Assembly (NCBI GenBank): GCA_963580455.1
Contig: OY756967.1
Location: 4,796,501 to 4,860,500, forward strand
Direction of reading: 5' to 3'
From: Euonymus europaeus
Taxonomy: Eukaryota > Streptophyta > Magnoliopsida > Celastrales > Celastraceae
DNA length: 64,000 nt
The position numbers and the translations under genes were made by a program. The notes beneath the pieces are model-generated. The model did no database searches. It was not told where the DNA came from and saw nothing but the letters and a program-made list of their open reading frames with translations. How positions within the stretch are numbered: position 1 is the first letter of the stretch; every line of letters starts with the position of its first letter. Below, piece after piece: positions 46,293 to 58,630 of this stretch.

Positions 46293-48596
46293 ATGAGTGA
46301 GGTATTTGAAGGATATGAGCGCCAATTCTGCGAGCTTTCAGTGAATCTTTCGAGGAAATGTATTGCTGCTGGTGCGCTTGATGGAGGTAACAATTCTGAA
46401 ACAACAAAAGTCCTCCACCATAATTGAGGCAGTTCTTTCGAATTGTTTTATCGATGAGATTGTGATATGCTGCTAGAGTTGGTTTATCTATAAGTGGTCA
46501 TATTATCATTATTATGAACGCTCCGTTAAGTTTTGAAGTCAATGTTGTTTGGAAGCACCAAATCATTAATTTTGGAGCTTGGACTTCTGAAAATCCTGAA
46601 AATTAAGTGCTATTCCACTTTGATTCATTGAGTTCTCACAAACTGCTTTCTATATTTGATTTGACAACGAAACTGGTTGTAATGCTTGAAGTATTTCATG
46701 GAATTGCATAATGGGTTCTTTGATGCCACTAAGAAGGGCGCTTAATGATTTTGTAGCATAGTGGCTGAAAGGACTTGATTATATGTTGTGAGACGTAGGA
46801 ATTTGTATCATGGCATGACATTTTCAGTGACAGATTGAGATACATAAATCCAAATCTTTTTTTGTGTCCTGATTTTTAGTTTTTTTGTTAAAGCTCTTAA
46901 AGCTGATTACCAGGTCACTTTTATGTTTCCCTCGGGTAATACTTGGCATTTTACTTGATTTATAATTGTATGCATCTGTATACACGAATGATAATGCAAT
47001 GAACACTGATTTTGATTGTAATATGATGAATTTGTAGAGAAAAAGAAGCAAAAGATTTCCGAGATAAAAGCTGGAGTGGATGAAGCTGAAACTTTGGTAC
47101 ATGATTAATATATTATAGATGGAATTACCTTCTTTAATGCGAAAGAAAGTTTATTCAGGGTCACCAAGGCTGAACTACTATGTGATGTCGCTGGTATTTT
47201 CCCAGATTAGGAAAATGGACCTTGACGCAAGGAGTTTACAGCCAAATGTGAAAGCAGCACTTCTTGCTAAATTAAGGGAATATAAATCTGATTTGAACAA
47301 TCTGAAAAGTGAAGTTAAAAGAATTGCATCTGGAAATGCAAGCTTGGCTGCAAGAGATGATCTGTTGGAGTCAGGAATGGCTGATGCACTGACAGTATGT
47401 CTTCATTCAGATAGCTTGCATATGACATGTTTATTTCAATTTTTCATTGATAGGTAGAATCTCCAACTTCAATCTAAGAAGTCTACAATCTGGATTATAT
47501 TAGCACTCATTTTTCCATCTATTCAGAGTTGACATTAAATAATTGGATTTTTATCTCATGCTTGCTAATGAGCAATAGACCAGCATACCCATCCGGTTCC
47601 TGTGCATTTGAGGTTATAGTTTACTGATAAAGCCTAAAGAATATGAGTATCTAAGTTCCTTTATGATTTCTTTCCTGATTTTCTTACTTTGCATGTCATT
47701 CCATTTGTTGTGAAATATTACAGTTGTATTGCTCCTCATTCTGGTAAATATGATTTTTTTTTGTTTTGTTTTGTTTATGGAGAAACAATGTCAAATCTAT
47801 ATAATGTGGTGGGCCATATACTGACACTGCTGTTTGGTCATGAGTGGTGCACTTTCTTCATTTATTGTGTTGAGCTAATTTTATTCCTTATGGAGCTCGT
47901 TAAACAGGCATCATCTGATCAAAGAGGAAGATTAATGATGTCAACTGAGAGATTAAATCATTCCAGTGATAGAATCAAAGAAAGTAGAAGAACCATGCTG
48001 GAGACAGAAGATCTGGGTGTTTCAATTCTCCAAGATTTGCATCAACAGAGACAATCTCTTTTACATGCTAATAACACGGTATTCCTGGCTTAGTTTTTCC
48101 CCTTTAGTATATCCCATTCTTTTATGTTTCTTTTATGAACAATCGGACTTCTTGTTGCAGTGATCATGTATACTTGGCTTCGACCATCCACAAGGTTTTC
48201 TCATATTTTCTTGAGTAAATTGTAAATCACAACTTGTTCATGGCATTCATGCCCATGTCAATTATTTCAAAAAACTTGCCATGCTGTCTCAAGAGCTAGG
48301 CCTTTTCTTTTCATATATGCTTCATAGATTGATGCCCAGTCTTGTGCAATTTTCTGGTTGTCTTGACATAGACTCTCTTGCAAGCAAGGTTGATATTACA
48401 CAATCACCATGCATACATTTATCTGAATTTTTTGTTATTGCAGCTTCACGGAGTGGATGACAGCATTGGAAAGAGTAAGAAAGTATTGACTAACATGTCG
48501 AGGAGGATGAGTAGGAACAAGTGCATTATTGGCACTATTATTGCAGTCCTTGTCCTTGCTATCATTTTGATTTTGTACTTCAAACTTTCTAAATAG
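46293..48596 (+). CDS. VTI1-type vesicle-transport Qb-SNARE
   Basis: Exons 46293-46386, 47038-47096, 47206-47394, 47908-48078 and 48444-48596, all in frame, give 221 residues, the length of Arabidopsis VTI11. It starts MSEVFEGYERQFCELSVNLS. An N-terminal three-helix Habc region is followed by a SNARE motif (about 130-190) with LGVSILQDLHQQRQSLLHAN, whose central Q marks the zero layer. A C-terminal anchor (IIGTIIAVLVLAIILILYF) ends in KLSK. VTI1 SNAREs pair with syntaxins in trans-Golgi, prevacuolar and vacuolar fusion. It is closest to the VTI11/VTI13 group by eye; which one needs a tree. Confidence 0.95.
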
Positions 48597-49722
48597 TCAA
48601 GGAGGTTGGCTTCTGTTGTGGTGGCTGCCTCGAGACAAATGTTCGTCTTTCCTGTATTTGAAGCTGTTCTTGGTTTGTGAGTGCCAACATAACACTTTAC
48701 GGACAATGTGAATTGTCATTTCAGATATCCATGGTCCTTGAATACTTGGATATTCTTTTGGAAACTAAATTTGGGATTCTCTGGTATAAATTGTATACTG
48801 CCAGTATAGTGTGCAAACTGAGAGCGAGTGCTGTGCATGTACAAATTATTCTGCAAAATATTTTTCGGTTGCTTGATGATCCCTGGGAATTTCTGTGCCC
48901 TTTTTTACGTGGCATACTTGACTGCAGTGATTACTGCTCGATAAGTTATTGTCAGCGTAAAAATTGATCTGGGATTGGATAACATAAGTTGTTCACCAAC
49001 CATTTGTATGTTTAGACATGGGTTGGTTTAAATTTTCAAATGTACTTAATCATACTCAATGGGATAATAATTCAATCTAGGGTAGGGTTTAAAAAACTAA
49101 ATTGGATCATATTTGTGTTTGGATTTAGACTTTGGACCTATAACTTTTGTTTAAACTTGATTTAATTCGGGTAAAACAAATTTGATCATCCTGACTAGAT
49201 AGAATTTTGCCACCTCTAAATTTGTTTTTAACTGCCTGCTCATATGTTTGTGCAGATATTAGCTATTTGTGAAGTTTGTTATCTTAAACCGTCTCTTTTG
49301 ATTTTTGGGTAAACTAATCATAAATAACCTGTCAAAGTGTAGTGCATAAGCAATATGTTTGTAGATGTTTCTTGGGTAGGACGAGATGGGTAGCCGTCTA
49401 GAGCCCAAAATTCCTAGAGCTTCATATTTTTTAAAAACTCGATAGTATTATCATAATATCACACATTTAAACTTCATTTAAAAAAATAATAATCCAATAA
49501 TACTCACTCTATTATAACATAAAAATAAAAAATTAATCCATTTAAATCCTTTTAATTGTTTTTTCAATGAGGGCCGCTTTCGGATTTCGGAAAATGTCAG
49601 CAGCAACAGGATGGTCTGTTATGGTCTCTTCATTCAGCATCTGGTTATGGTTTAGAAAGCTTAATTCTTTACCAGATTTTTTATATAATTATAATTTAAT
49701 CCATGGGTTTTGAAGGCTAAAA
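48597..49722. other. VTI1 3' UTR and intergenic region
   Basis: Probable 3' UTR to about 48970. 49000-49220 is AT-rich and ends in TTTTGCCACCTCTAA, a string also found at 54415-54428 (TTTTGCCACCTCTA), suggesting the end of a shared repeat family. No gene seen. Confidence 0.45.
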
Positions 49723-49795
49723 GGGGATGTAGCTCAAATGGTAGAGCGCTCGCTTTGCATGCGAGAGGCACGGGGTTCGATCCCCCGCATCTCCA
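49723..49795 (+). tRNA. tRNA-Ala (anticodon TGC)
   Basis: 73 nt including the discriminator A. The acceptor stem GGGGATG pairs with CATCTCC (one G-U). A D-arm GCTC..GAGC, the anticodon loop TTTGCAT on a CTCGC/GCGAG stem, and a T-arm CGGGG-TTCGATC-CCCCG are all present. There is no intron. A box (TAGCTCAAATGG) and B box (GGTTCGATCCC) are intact. Confidence 0.97.
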
Positions 49796-49894
49796 ACTCT
49801 CAAATATACTTTTATTCATTTGCCTCCTCCCTCCCTTCGTGGAAAACAAATTTGACCTTGTTCTTTTTCCCATATCTGGTGATGGAAGACATTA

Positions 49895-50767
49895 GACCAC
49901 CCACACCAGTCTCTTTATAATGACACTGCACTCTAATTTGGAGTATTTTTTTTTGTCTTTTATGAAAAGTTTTATTTTTTTGTCTTTTATGAAAAGTTGA
50001 TCCACATCAGTATCTGTAATTCACACTGCAAAGCCCGGTTGTGCTACAGTGCATCTGAACTTCCAGCGTTGCACTGTAGCACAATTGGGTTTTTTTATTA
50101 TTAAAAAATTGTTGCTTTTTCCAGCAATCTCACTCTCTCGTCATCGTCTTCTTGATCTCTCTCTTCTCTTGGTACTCCATGCAGACCACAACAAACCCAA
50201 GACCCGTACACCCTCCTCAAAGAAGACTCAATCGATATATGCTCATCAATTTGGGTCAAATCCTTCGCTTCCCCACCAGTAGCCACCTTCCCCAACCTTA
50301 CTGGCTTCTTTTCGAAACTTGACCTTTGGGTGCTTCGATGGTTTGTCCTTTCCTCCCCTGCCTGCAAGGAAAGCACGACACCTCTGTGTGGATTATTGTG
50401 GCATTTTTTATATTTTTAACTAGCATTTGACCATTTGACCCCTGGTTCAATACTTCAATGCACTGTTATCGTTAAATTATTTATATAAATTATGTATGTA
50501 TTAATATATAGATTATATATCATTTGATCCCCTAGATTATTTATTGTTAATTATTTATTATTAATTATTTGATCATTAATAGTACTAAAATAGATCGGTT
50601 TAATTGAATAAAAAATGATTGTAAAAAATAAATATTTAAATGATTTAGAGTATTCGTTTAAAGTAACTGATGTGTGTTATTACTGTTTCAAAAACTGTAA
50701 ATTGGTGAAAATGTGTATTTTTGCTGAAATTTAGAGAATCTGTTTAAAGTAACTGCTGTGGATGGTC
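49895..50767. mobile_element. PIF/Harbinger-type non-autonomous element
   Basis: Terminal inverted repeats GACCACCCACACCAGT (left) and ACTGCTGTGGATGGTC (right, its near-complement) are flanked by TTA on both sides (49892-49894, 50768-50770), as PIF/Harbinger elements insert at TTA/TAA. The 873 bp contains a hairpin (50030-50092), a CT-rich/coding-like patch (50100-50380) and, near the right end, a direct repeat of the subterminal TTTAAAGTAACTG motif (about 50659 and 50733). No transposase. Confidence 0.65.
50030..50092. repeat. Strong hairpin inside the PIF-type element
   Basis: Arms CCCGGTTGTGCTACAGTGCA (50034-50053) and TGCACTGTAGCACAATTGGG (50070-50089) pair over 20 bp with very few mismatches around a 16-bp loop. 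This could yield a small-RNA precursor if transcribed. Confidence 0.7.
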
Positions 50768-50955
50768 TTAGACATGAGAGTAGCAAATAAATACAAAATG
50801 CCTCAAGAAGCTGCTCATCCTAACAATGCCACATTAAAAAGACCTCTCCCTACATCATTAGACTTCTTAATCTATACTTTCTTCATGCTCCAATCTGCTT
50901 AACCTGGATTTAGTTGACCATCAATGACCCAGACAGAGAAATCCATGAAGCTCAA

Positions 50956-53038
50956 TCAAACCTGCAGGTTTTTAGGTCTCTTCCTCCTGAACTCACCATA
51001 ATCTGCAAGCAAATTGCCATTAACTTTATTCTTCATGTTCTCCACCAATCTTGTTAGCACCTGTTCATAGATTACCCAGTTTTCTATTAGCTTAGTTGAA
51101 GGAAAAGGCATATACAGTTCAGCATACAATATTGCAGATATTAAGAGGTTTTAGTGGGTCTAACCGACTCTGCAACGCTTCTGCGAACATTTTCAGGAAT
51201 CAAAGCAAGCACGGGTGGAAGTACAAAGCTTATATTCATCTCCAACCGACCCTTAAGCCTGCTTCGTGCTCCACGTCTATCAGGATACAAGGCTCCTTTT
51301 ACACCAAGGGCGAAATGAGCCGGCTCAAGAACATCGTTCAGTCCATGGAGCTCCCACCTTGTCTGTCAAATAAACGCTTTGATATAGATTAAGCTTACAA
51401 CCCCAGACAAATCAATTAAGATATACTACGTTGATTTGCATTTAGTTTCATCTAGTCACATACAATGTCTAGTTCAAGAACCTTTGAGATGTCAGAAGGT
51501 ACTGCTGGTGGATAATCTTTCCCTTCTGATTTGCATCTCAGCCTCATGTCCACAGTTGGCAAGACAGTAAGGAACAAAAAGTTAATTGGCAGCATCTGAA
51601 TTCTCCACTCTTCCTGCAATATGTTAATGCACAAAAATGAGCACCCACACCAGACTAAAAGGTTTCTCACTCTCTCAATAATCTGATAAAGTTCTTGCGG
51701 AATCATTAATCTGACATTATTCCCAATATAAGCCAGCTTTGCAAGGCCTGTCTAAGCTATTTCTCAAGCATAGACCAAAGTCTCGGACACGATAGCTTGA
51801 AAAGCTTCATTTTACAAAAACCAATAAATTACTACTCAAGCCACCTCTTTCCTCTTAAGCCTACTCTGGCGCAAACTTGGAAAGAAGTCTAGCCTCCTCT
51901 ATCACTCTAGAAGCGCTATAGACATTCTGTACCCGACATTTGAGCACATGCCTTCCGGTGCTCAAGCTTTGATAGGTTGCCTCTCTTCCCAATTTCTTTC
52001 AGCTAAACAAACACTAAAGAATGAGCCACACCACACCACACCCACTTCTTGATGTTAAGTCAGTAACCATGTTCACTTCACCTATAACATGTAATATAAC
52101 AGACAGCCTTAGAGATTATATACAGTGTTCGCCACCAGAAATCTGTTGCCCTTTTCACCTCGATTTCCAACAATTAACTTCATGCAGAAAGGAACAAGCA
52201 CTCTCCCTTTTCACCTTATACTAAGAATCTGAATTTTTTTTCCAGAAATTTATGATTAAAAAAGAAGAAGCATAAGCAGTCGAATAAGCCACATGTCAAC
52301 GTACCAGAAATAAAAAATGTTCAAAGCAACTATGTCAAACTAGCCTTGAAAATTCTATATGATGAGAATACGACTTCAATAATTTCATTTACAAGTTGGT
52401 AACCACAGGCCTGATTGATAACAATGAGACAAGGGCATAAAAAATGTTATTAGTGCAATGCTGATGGTAAAGTAGCTAGGTTTGTATTTTGACGATCTGT
52501 TCATGGCCTTCTAATTAAATGTAATCCCATCAGAAGAGCTGAGAAAGAATTGTGATTTTTTATCATTTCAGTGCACAGTATGTGTTTCCATGGCATTGAA
52601 TCATGACAATGCATATCAACTCAAATGAAATACAGAAGTCGAGAGCAATTACAAGTATAAAAATCAGAAACCTCATTCAGTTGGTGGCTCCTCCTTTTAT
52701 CAGGAAATATGGCTTTGAAGACCCTGGGCTTATCCTCCAAATACTGATCAAATGAAGCCTGCACAAAAGCAGAACATAAACCCATTGAAAATTAAACAGA
52801 ACCCAAACGACAAAAGGGGAAAAAGCGAATTGGCTACCCCAGGAGACTCAAAGAGAGGGATATCAGTTGAAATCCTTGAAGAGTAGGTGGTAGGTTTCAC
52901 TGTCATCTGGTTCTTGACCACTCCATGGCATCTCCACTCTGCCTTCTTTAGTCTTCCCTTCCATTCTTCTCTTGTAAAGTTCCCAGCTTTCACCCCGTTA
53001 TAGTACAAAGTAAATGAACCTGCTGTAACTTCGCTCAT
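50956..53038 (-). CDS. DUF1997 family protein
   Basis: Minus-strand exons 53038-52838, 52758-52672, 51613-51464, 51362-51165 and 51060-50956, all phase 0, give 246 residues. They read MSEVTAGSFTLYYNGVKAG.. / ASFDQYLEDKPRVFKAIFPD.. / EEWRIQMLPINFLFLTVLPT..DMRLRC / TRWELHGLNDVLEPAHFALG..GALYPDR..SRLKG.LEM / VLTRLVENMKNKVNGNLLAD. This is the pattern of plant and cyanobacterial DUF1997 proteins, whose function is unknown. An in-frame AG acceptor lies 21 nt before the chosen ATG (ACSKPES precedes it), so an upstream exon with extra N-terminal residues, perhaps a plastid transit peptide, is possible. I did not find one. Confidence 0.85.
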
Positions 53039-53065
53039 ACTCTCGGGTTTGCTGCAAGCCTGCAA

Positions 53066-54795
53066 CTAAGAAAAAAAAGAAAATAGGGCACTATCATCAG
53101 ACAGATAACAGATGGAGTAATGAACGATGTTGAAAGATAAGCATATCTGATTTAGCTCTCTATCCTGTTACTCCTGTCCAGCAGGCAACTCCACAGATTG
53201 GGAAGTCAGCCCCACAACTTTTCTAGTTTCTTTGGTTTTTTCTCAACTTCCTGGTGGATCACATTGATTGGAGAATACCCACCACTACATTCACAGTACC
53301 ATCTTCTTTTCTCCTTTGTTTCTTTAATGGTATAATAATCGGTCGGTTGTAACTTCTGCTTTTACTGTTTTTTTTAATGATAAATTTCTTTTACTGGTCT
53401 TTACAGAGCATAAATGAGACTAGGTAAATGCACTCACTTCATTCAATTTCAGGGCATGTTTCATATTTTATTTGGATGAATCCCACATTATTTATAATTT
53501 GCTAAAGAGAGCTTCGTTTTTTTTCTTCAAATAGAGAATCACATGTCCCCAACATTTAATCATATGGTGGATCCTACATTTTCTTCTGACTTGAAGTTAC
53601 GGGTTATATTTATTTATCTCAAACTTTATCTATGCATACCTTACTGCATACATTACCCAAAAAAATAAAACATATGGATCATCTTCGATTGTGGGTTGAA
53701 GATTTGAGACTCTCTAATGGTTGTTCCGACTATAACGAGATATTATTTTTATAAACAACTATACATTTACTCTCCATTGATGTGCGGGGTGTCAGCTTCC
53801 AAAATAAATCTTATTATATGAAGGATTATTTGTATTATTGTAATTTTTTATTGTGTGTAGGATAAACTTTTTGGAATTGGAATACAAGATGAAGCACAAC
53901 ATGTTGTAGAAGAAAATGAAGAAAAAAATTACTATTGATGTTACCAATGAATTTTCAATAAATATGATAGGTTTCGAATGAATTTTCAACAAATATGATA
54001 GGTTTAATGTGAAATATATGAATAGAATGTTTAAATCTATTTTACTTGTTATAAATAATTTTTTAATATAATTTATGATAATATATTTTTATCTTTAGAT
54101 ATTAAATTCGCGCCATTTATTAATTAAAAGGATTCAAAGTACAACATGTGGTGTTAGATTTGTGACTGTCGTTAAAATATGAGAAGTCAGTGTATTTAGA
54201 AAAGAAAACATTTTTTATTGCATTGTGAACTGCTGAACATGATTATAAATTGCTTTTACATATTTTATTATAAACTGCTTTTACGTATTTTATTATAAAT
54301 TGCTTTAAGTTTAAGTTTTAAGTTTAGACTTGAATTTCAAATATTAAATGATGTATAAACTTAATTTAATTCGAATCGAATAAATTCAATCATTTAAACC
54401 GTGTTTAAACACGATTTTGCCACCTCTATCACATTGCTTTTGAGATGATGAGAGCTAACAAATCCAATTTCCATCCATAGGGCTGCATAAAATAAAAAAA
54501 CCATTACATTTTTCTATACCTACATAACATGTAAGATGCAGATAATTGTAGTCTACTATGATATCCCTGACACTCTCTTAAGCATCAAAATGCTCTTGCA
54601 GCTACAGAAACAACCCTAGCCGGACCGTAATTCTGCTACAAAGCACCTATAGAAGGGGGGTTTATTATTAGCTCACAGCTTGGCAATCTAACATCTGGAA
54701 AAAAACTATTATACATATCTTATTAATTTACAAAAATGAGGTCTAACCCTCCATTTCAAATTATTTGCTGCATAACTCTCCCTCAAATGGTCATT
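53066..54795. other. Intergenic region
   Basis: Upstream of DUF1997 (-) and downstream of PME31 (-). AT-rich, with short tandem words at 54240-54310 (AAATTGCTTTTACGTATTTTAT-like, three copies). It may include untranslated exons of DUF1997 near 53150-53330. No gene recognised. Confidence 0.5.
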
Positions 54796-57700
54796 TTAAG
54801 CAGAATGTGGGATCCTCAATGCCATTCTCTGTGCCAACCAGGGCCTCTCTGGATTTGGATCGATAAAAGAATGCATGAGAAACTGTGCAGCTTCTTCATC
54901 TACCAATTCTCTAGCCCATGTTACTCTTTTCGATGAGCAACTACCTGGCCCAAAACACCTGCAGTTTTGATTTGAAGAAGTCAAGCTCATTGCATAATTA
55001 GCTCCCAACCTTAGGATATTGGAGCTAGTTATTAGAACATCTCAAGCAAAACAAATCACACTAAAGGATATCATCTAAACAATACTTCAGCCAATTCGAT
55101 GTATTCCAAGGAAAGTAACAGGCATAAAAAATTTGATCACCTGTGTGAAATCCATATTTCAAAGGGTTTCCAATTATTGTGTAAATCAAGGATCAAGGAT
55201 GAGATACCTATACTCGTAAAAACAAGCAGTTCTCTCGTTTTCAGTTTTGCCCCAATTATTCCAGCCAAATTGTTTGATACATGCATCCATATAGGTGTAC
55301 ACAAAGACCACCCGTCCAAACGGTCCCCAAGGGCGCCCAAGATATGCATATTGTGTCCCTCCATTGCCAGTAATCACACATCTGCATCAGTTTAAAAAGT
55401 TGTCACAGGAGATGCAGATATAAGCAATAGGATGAATTAAATGGAAGGAGAAGAAGTTGAAAACCCAAAATATTTCTTAGATTGTAAGTGGTTCCTAGCA
55501 TAGAAACCCCAAATAAAAAAATAGATAATGAAGTTGATGTGACAAAAAAAAAAATACTTGCCCCGCATAATTTTAGTTGAGAGTAACTAGTAAAGTAAGA
55601 AAAAGTTGATGTTTAAAAAACATTGAACCCCGAACAATACTACACAAACTTTACAATTTTAGATGTCAAAGAACATGCTTGCTACTGTGACATGCAGAGA
55701 CGTTGCTGAAGGAGCTGTTGAATGAAATGGATCTAATTCAAAAAACAACACATCACAAGACATTTTTCATATTTCAACCGTAACATACGTCCTCAATGTA
55801 CTTTCTATAACTACTGGAATGTTAATGACCAAGTGATAACATTTCGTTCGGATATAAGCAAAAGTAAAATCAGATATCCATTAGGTGTAATGCCACAATT
55901 ATGACTGATGCTCAAGCATGTGAACATGAGCAGATAGTGTAGTAAAACAAGGAAAAGCCCCCTTTTGAACACAGCATTGCTTTACCACCAAGCATAAGCT
56001 CGATTTTCAAACTTTCTTCTCATTTCTAAGCTCTAACAATGAAAATCAGAAATTAAATACAAAATCCACAATTGGGAGAAATACGACACATAATAGCTCA
56101 GGCTACAAATCATGCAACAGATCATCAATGAAATTAATTAATATCTAGCAGCCTATAAAGGTCAACACCCATGCACAAAACTCCAGCAAAGGGCGGACAT
56201 ATACGACAAGATGCAAGCGAACCTTATCCCCACATAATATGTGGAGAGGTTGCCAGAAATTGAATTTGTGACTTCTAAGTTGCAACCTTGCAACTCTACC
56301 ACTTGACCAGATGTTTGCCTGTATGAGTGATAAACGTTCAAAAGTAAGAGAGCCTTCATGTTTGAAGTTAAACATTATTTTGGGGAAAAAAAACTTAAAT
56401 ATGAACCTCATATGATCTAAAAATTTAATTCCACCCCACCACTCTCATCTCAAGTCTCAACCTCTGAAAGTTGACTGCAGAGAACTGATTTCTTCACTCT
56501 GTTCTACAGTAATGTCTCCTCATCCTATTTCACATAAAATTCATAATGCCAATAACATTAAGGATTCGTTTAACTCATGCCATCAAATATTGAGCACATA
56601 ATTCCCGTGATCAAAACATACCCTCACAAAGACCTCAAATTTTGTAACACTTCTCCTTTAAGAATTTGTGTTGGCAGTTACATACAGGTGGAGATCTTTA
56701 GCAGTTTAGCACTTTCTAAATTTCCAAAACAATAATGTAAAATACCATAATCATGACTGGGCTCTTAAAACAAATAACATAAGCCAATTACACGCACCTA
56801 AGAAACACGTAACCAGTTGTCTCCTGAGAAGTTTTTCTGCTTTGAGCGGTTATAAATCCTGCTGATTTGCAGTGGATATGACAATGCTCCAGCAATGCAG
56901 TACTATTCCCAAAAATGAAATCCACACTTCCTTCAATATAGCAATCTTTCAAATATTGCTTCCCATAATGCAAGTATAAAGTATCCTGCAAAGATGAACA
57001 TATGAATAACATAAACAACGAATTTTAGACTAGAACTCAATTAATTTTAATAAAAATGTAGGCAAAAAAGTCACAGATACAAAAATATGAATTGCCAAAT
57101 GCTAACTATGGCCCTCAAGTTGATTCCAGATGTTCTAATTTTACTTAATTAAACTACAAATCGACAATCTAATATCACATAGAACCTCTACTCTAATGAA
57201 TTTATCATTTTCCATCCATTTAAAGTAACTTTATAAAATATAGGTAGTCCATTCTCTGCTAATGATGACCATAATATATTTGCACACAGTAAAAGCAGCA
57301 TCTACCAGCAGTAAAGTTCGAAGACCTTTGTGACCTTTGTATAAAACCTATGTTGGAGTATTTTCACTTGCTAACACAGGATGATGAATCTTATTTAGGT
57401 ATTTTCTGCATTATGCAGCGTGTGAAGTACTAAGATTCAATTTATTGATTTGTATAAACTGATTTTACCAAAAAAATAAGTAAGAATGCCAATGGGGTTG
57501 CTCACAAGCTGAAAATGAATAGAATAGTTTCAATACCTATTGGGAAAAAATTATGATGATAACCAAATGAGACAGTTCATGTACCTGCCAACCAAGAAAC
57601 CTGCAATTATAAAAGGCACATCGATCTGCAGTTACTCTGATTGCCACAGCTTGGCCAGAACCCTACAAAAAGAAAAAAGAAAAATAAAACGTAACCACCA

Positions 57701-58507
57701 AGTTGATACAACACCTTCAAACTTAACCAAATCAAAGAGTGTGGTTTTAACAATATCCCAGTTCTCAAACCAGAAATTTCAATAGAAGGTTTGATCTTTC
57801 AATAAACCTTTTACCCATATAAACTTGCTAATAAACATGGAAAACATTTCCATCACAGGCAGTTTCAAAAGACTAAGCATCTAGAGTCCGTACAATCCCA
57901 AAGTTTACAAATCAGTGAGCACAAATTTACTGAAATTAATAATCAGGAGTTACAAAGACCAATACAATTTATGTACGAATACAGAGATAACAGGAAATTA
58001 CATACAGACATAACAGGAAATTACCTCAGGTGCAGAGTTCTCAAAAGTTATATTCTCGGCAATAAAGTCCTCTCCTTCCACAATAACACTCCCACAACCA
58101 AACGTTCCAGTGCCAATCACCCTAGAAGCCTTTCAAGAGATGCAAAATATAAGCTAGTGTAAATACAAATACAAATACAAATACAAAATAGTGAATACAA
58201 ACAAAATTTCCTGAACCCCGAGATGAGTAGCACCAACTGACACATTGTAACTCAAGCAGCCAACCTGTTGGTGCTCAATTTTGGAAGCGGTGTTGTTCCA
58301 GGTGAGGACTGTGATTTCCGGGTCCAGACCAGCGAGCGTGATGAAGTTCTTGGTCTTGGGGATGTATACAGGGTGCTTGTAGACCCCCGGTGACACGCGA
58401 ATCACTGTTCGACAAGTATTACTTAGCGGGACAGTGTCAATCGCCTCCTGAACCGTCCGGTAGTCGCCGCTCCCGTCGTGCGCCACCCTCAGCACTCGAG
58501 CCGCCAT
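54796..58507 (-). CDS. PME31: Pectin methylesterase, PME31 type
   Basis: Minus-strand exons 58507-58265, 58129-58025, 57662-57585, 56985-56798, 55381-55208 and 54958-54796 sum to 951 nt, for 316 residues; Arabidopsis PME31 has 317. It starts MAARVLRVAHDGSGDYRTVQ, with neither signal peptide nor PRO domain. The right-handed beta-helix catalytic domain keeps GSGQAVAIR, GWQDTLYLH (Gln-Asp), SVDFIFGNSTA (Asp) and YLGRPWGPFG (Arg and Trp). It removes methyl esters from homogalacturonan. PME31 of Arabidopsis is linked to salt tolerance. A SINE lies in the intron at 55382-56797. No disabling change seen. Confidence 0.95.
56200..56312 (-). mobile_element. Au-SINE-like element (copy 2)
   Basis: The minus strand shows an A-box-like CTGGTCAAGTGGTAGAG, a degenerate B box CACAAATTCAATTTC, then CAACCTCTCCAC and GGGGATAAGGTTCGC, in Au-SINE order. 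It lies in a PME31 intron in the same orientation as the gene. It shares its body with the fragment at 1380-1492. Confidence 0.6.
58161..58190. repeat. (AAATAC)n microsatellite
   Basis: About five hexamer copies just inside the first intron of PME31. Confidence 0.85.
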
Positions 58508-58630
58508 TTAACAAAATCCCCTCCTTTCCCCGATGGTCTTGTTGTGGTTTTACAGTTTGGAGGGTATACGTGGACCGACGATGGAATCGATAGCGGAGAC
58601 AGAACGCAAAGATATTCGAAATTTTTTTGT

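Noticed and set aside
49190..49220. Shared TTTTGCCACCTCTA string with 54415-54428 as a transposon end
   Set aside because: Only a short identical word with loosely similar AT-rich upstream sequence; no duplication or partner end.
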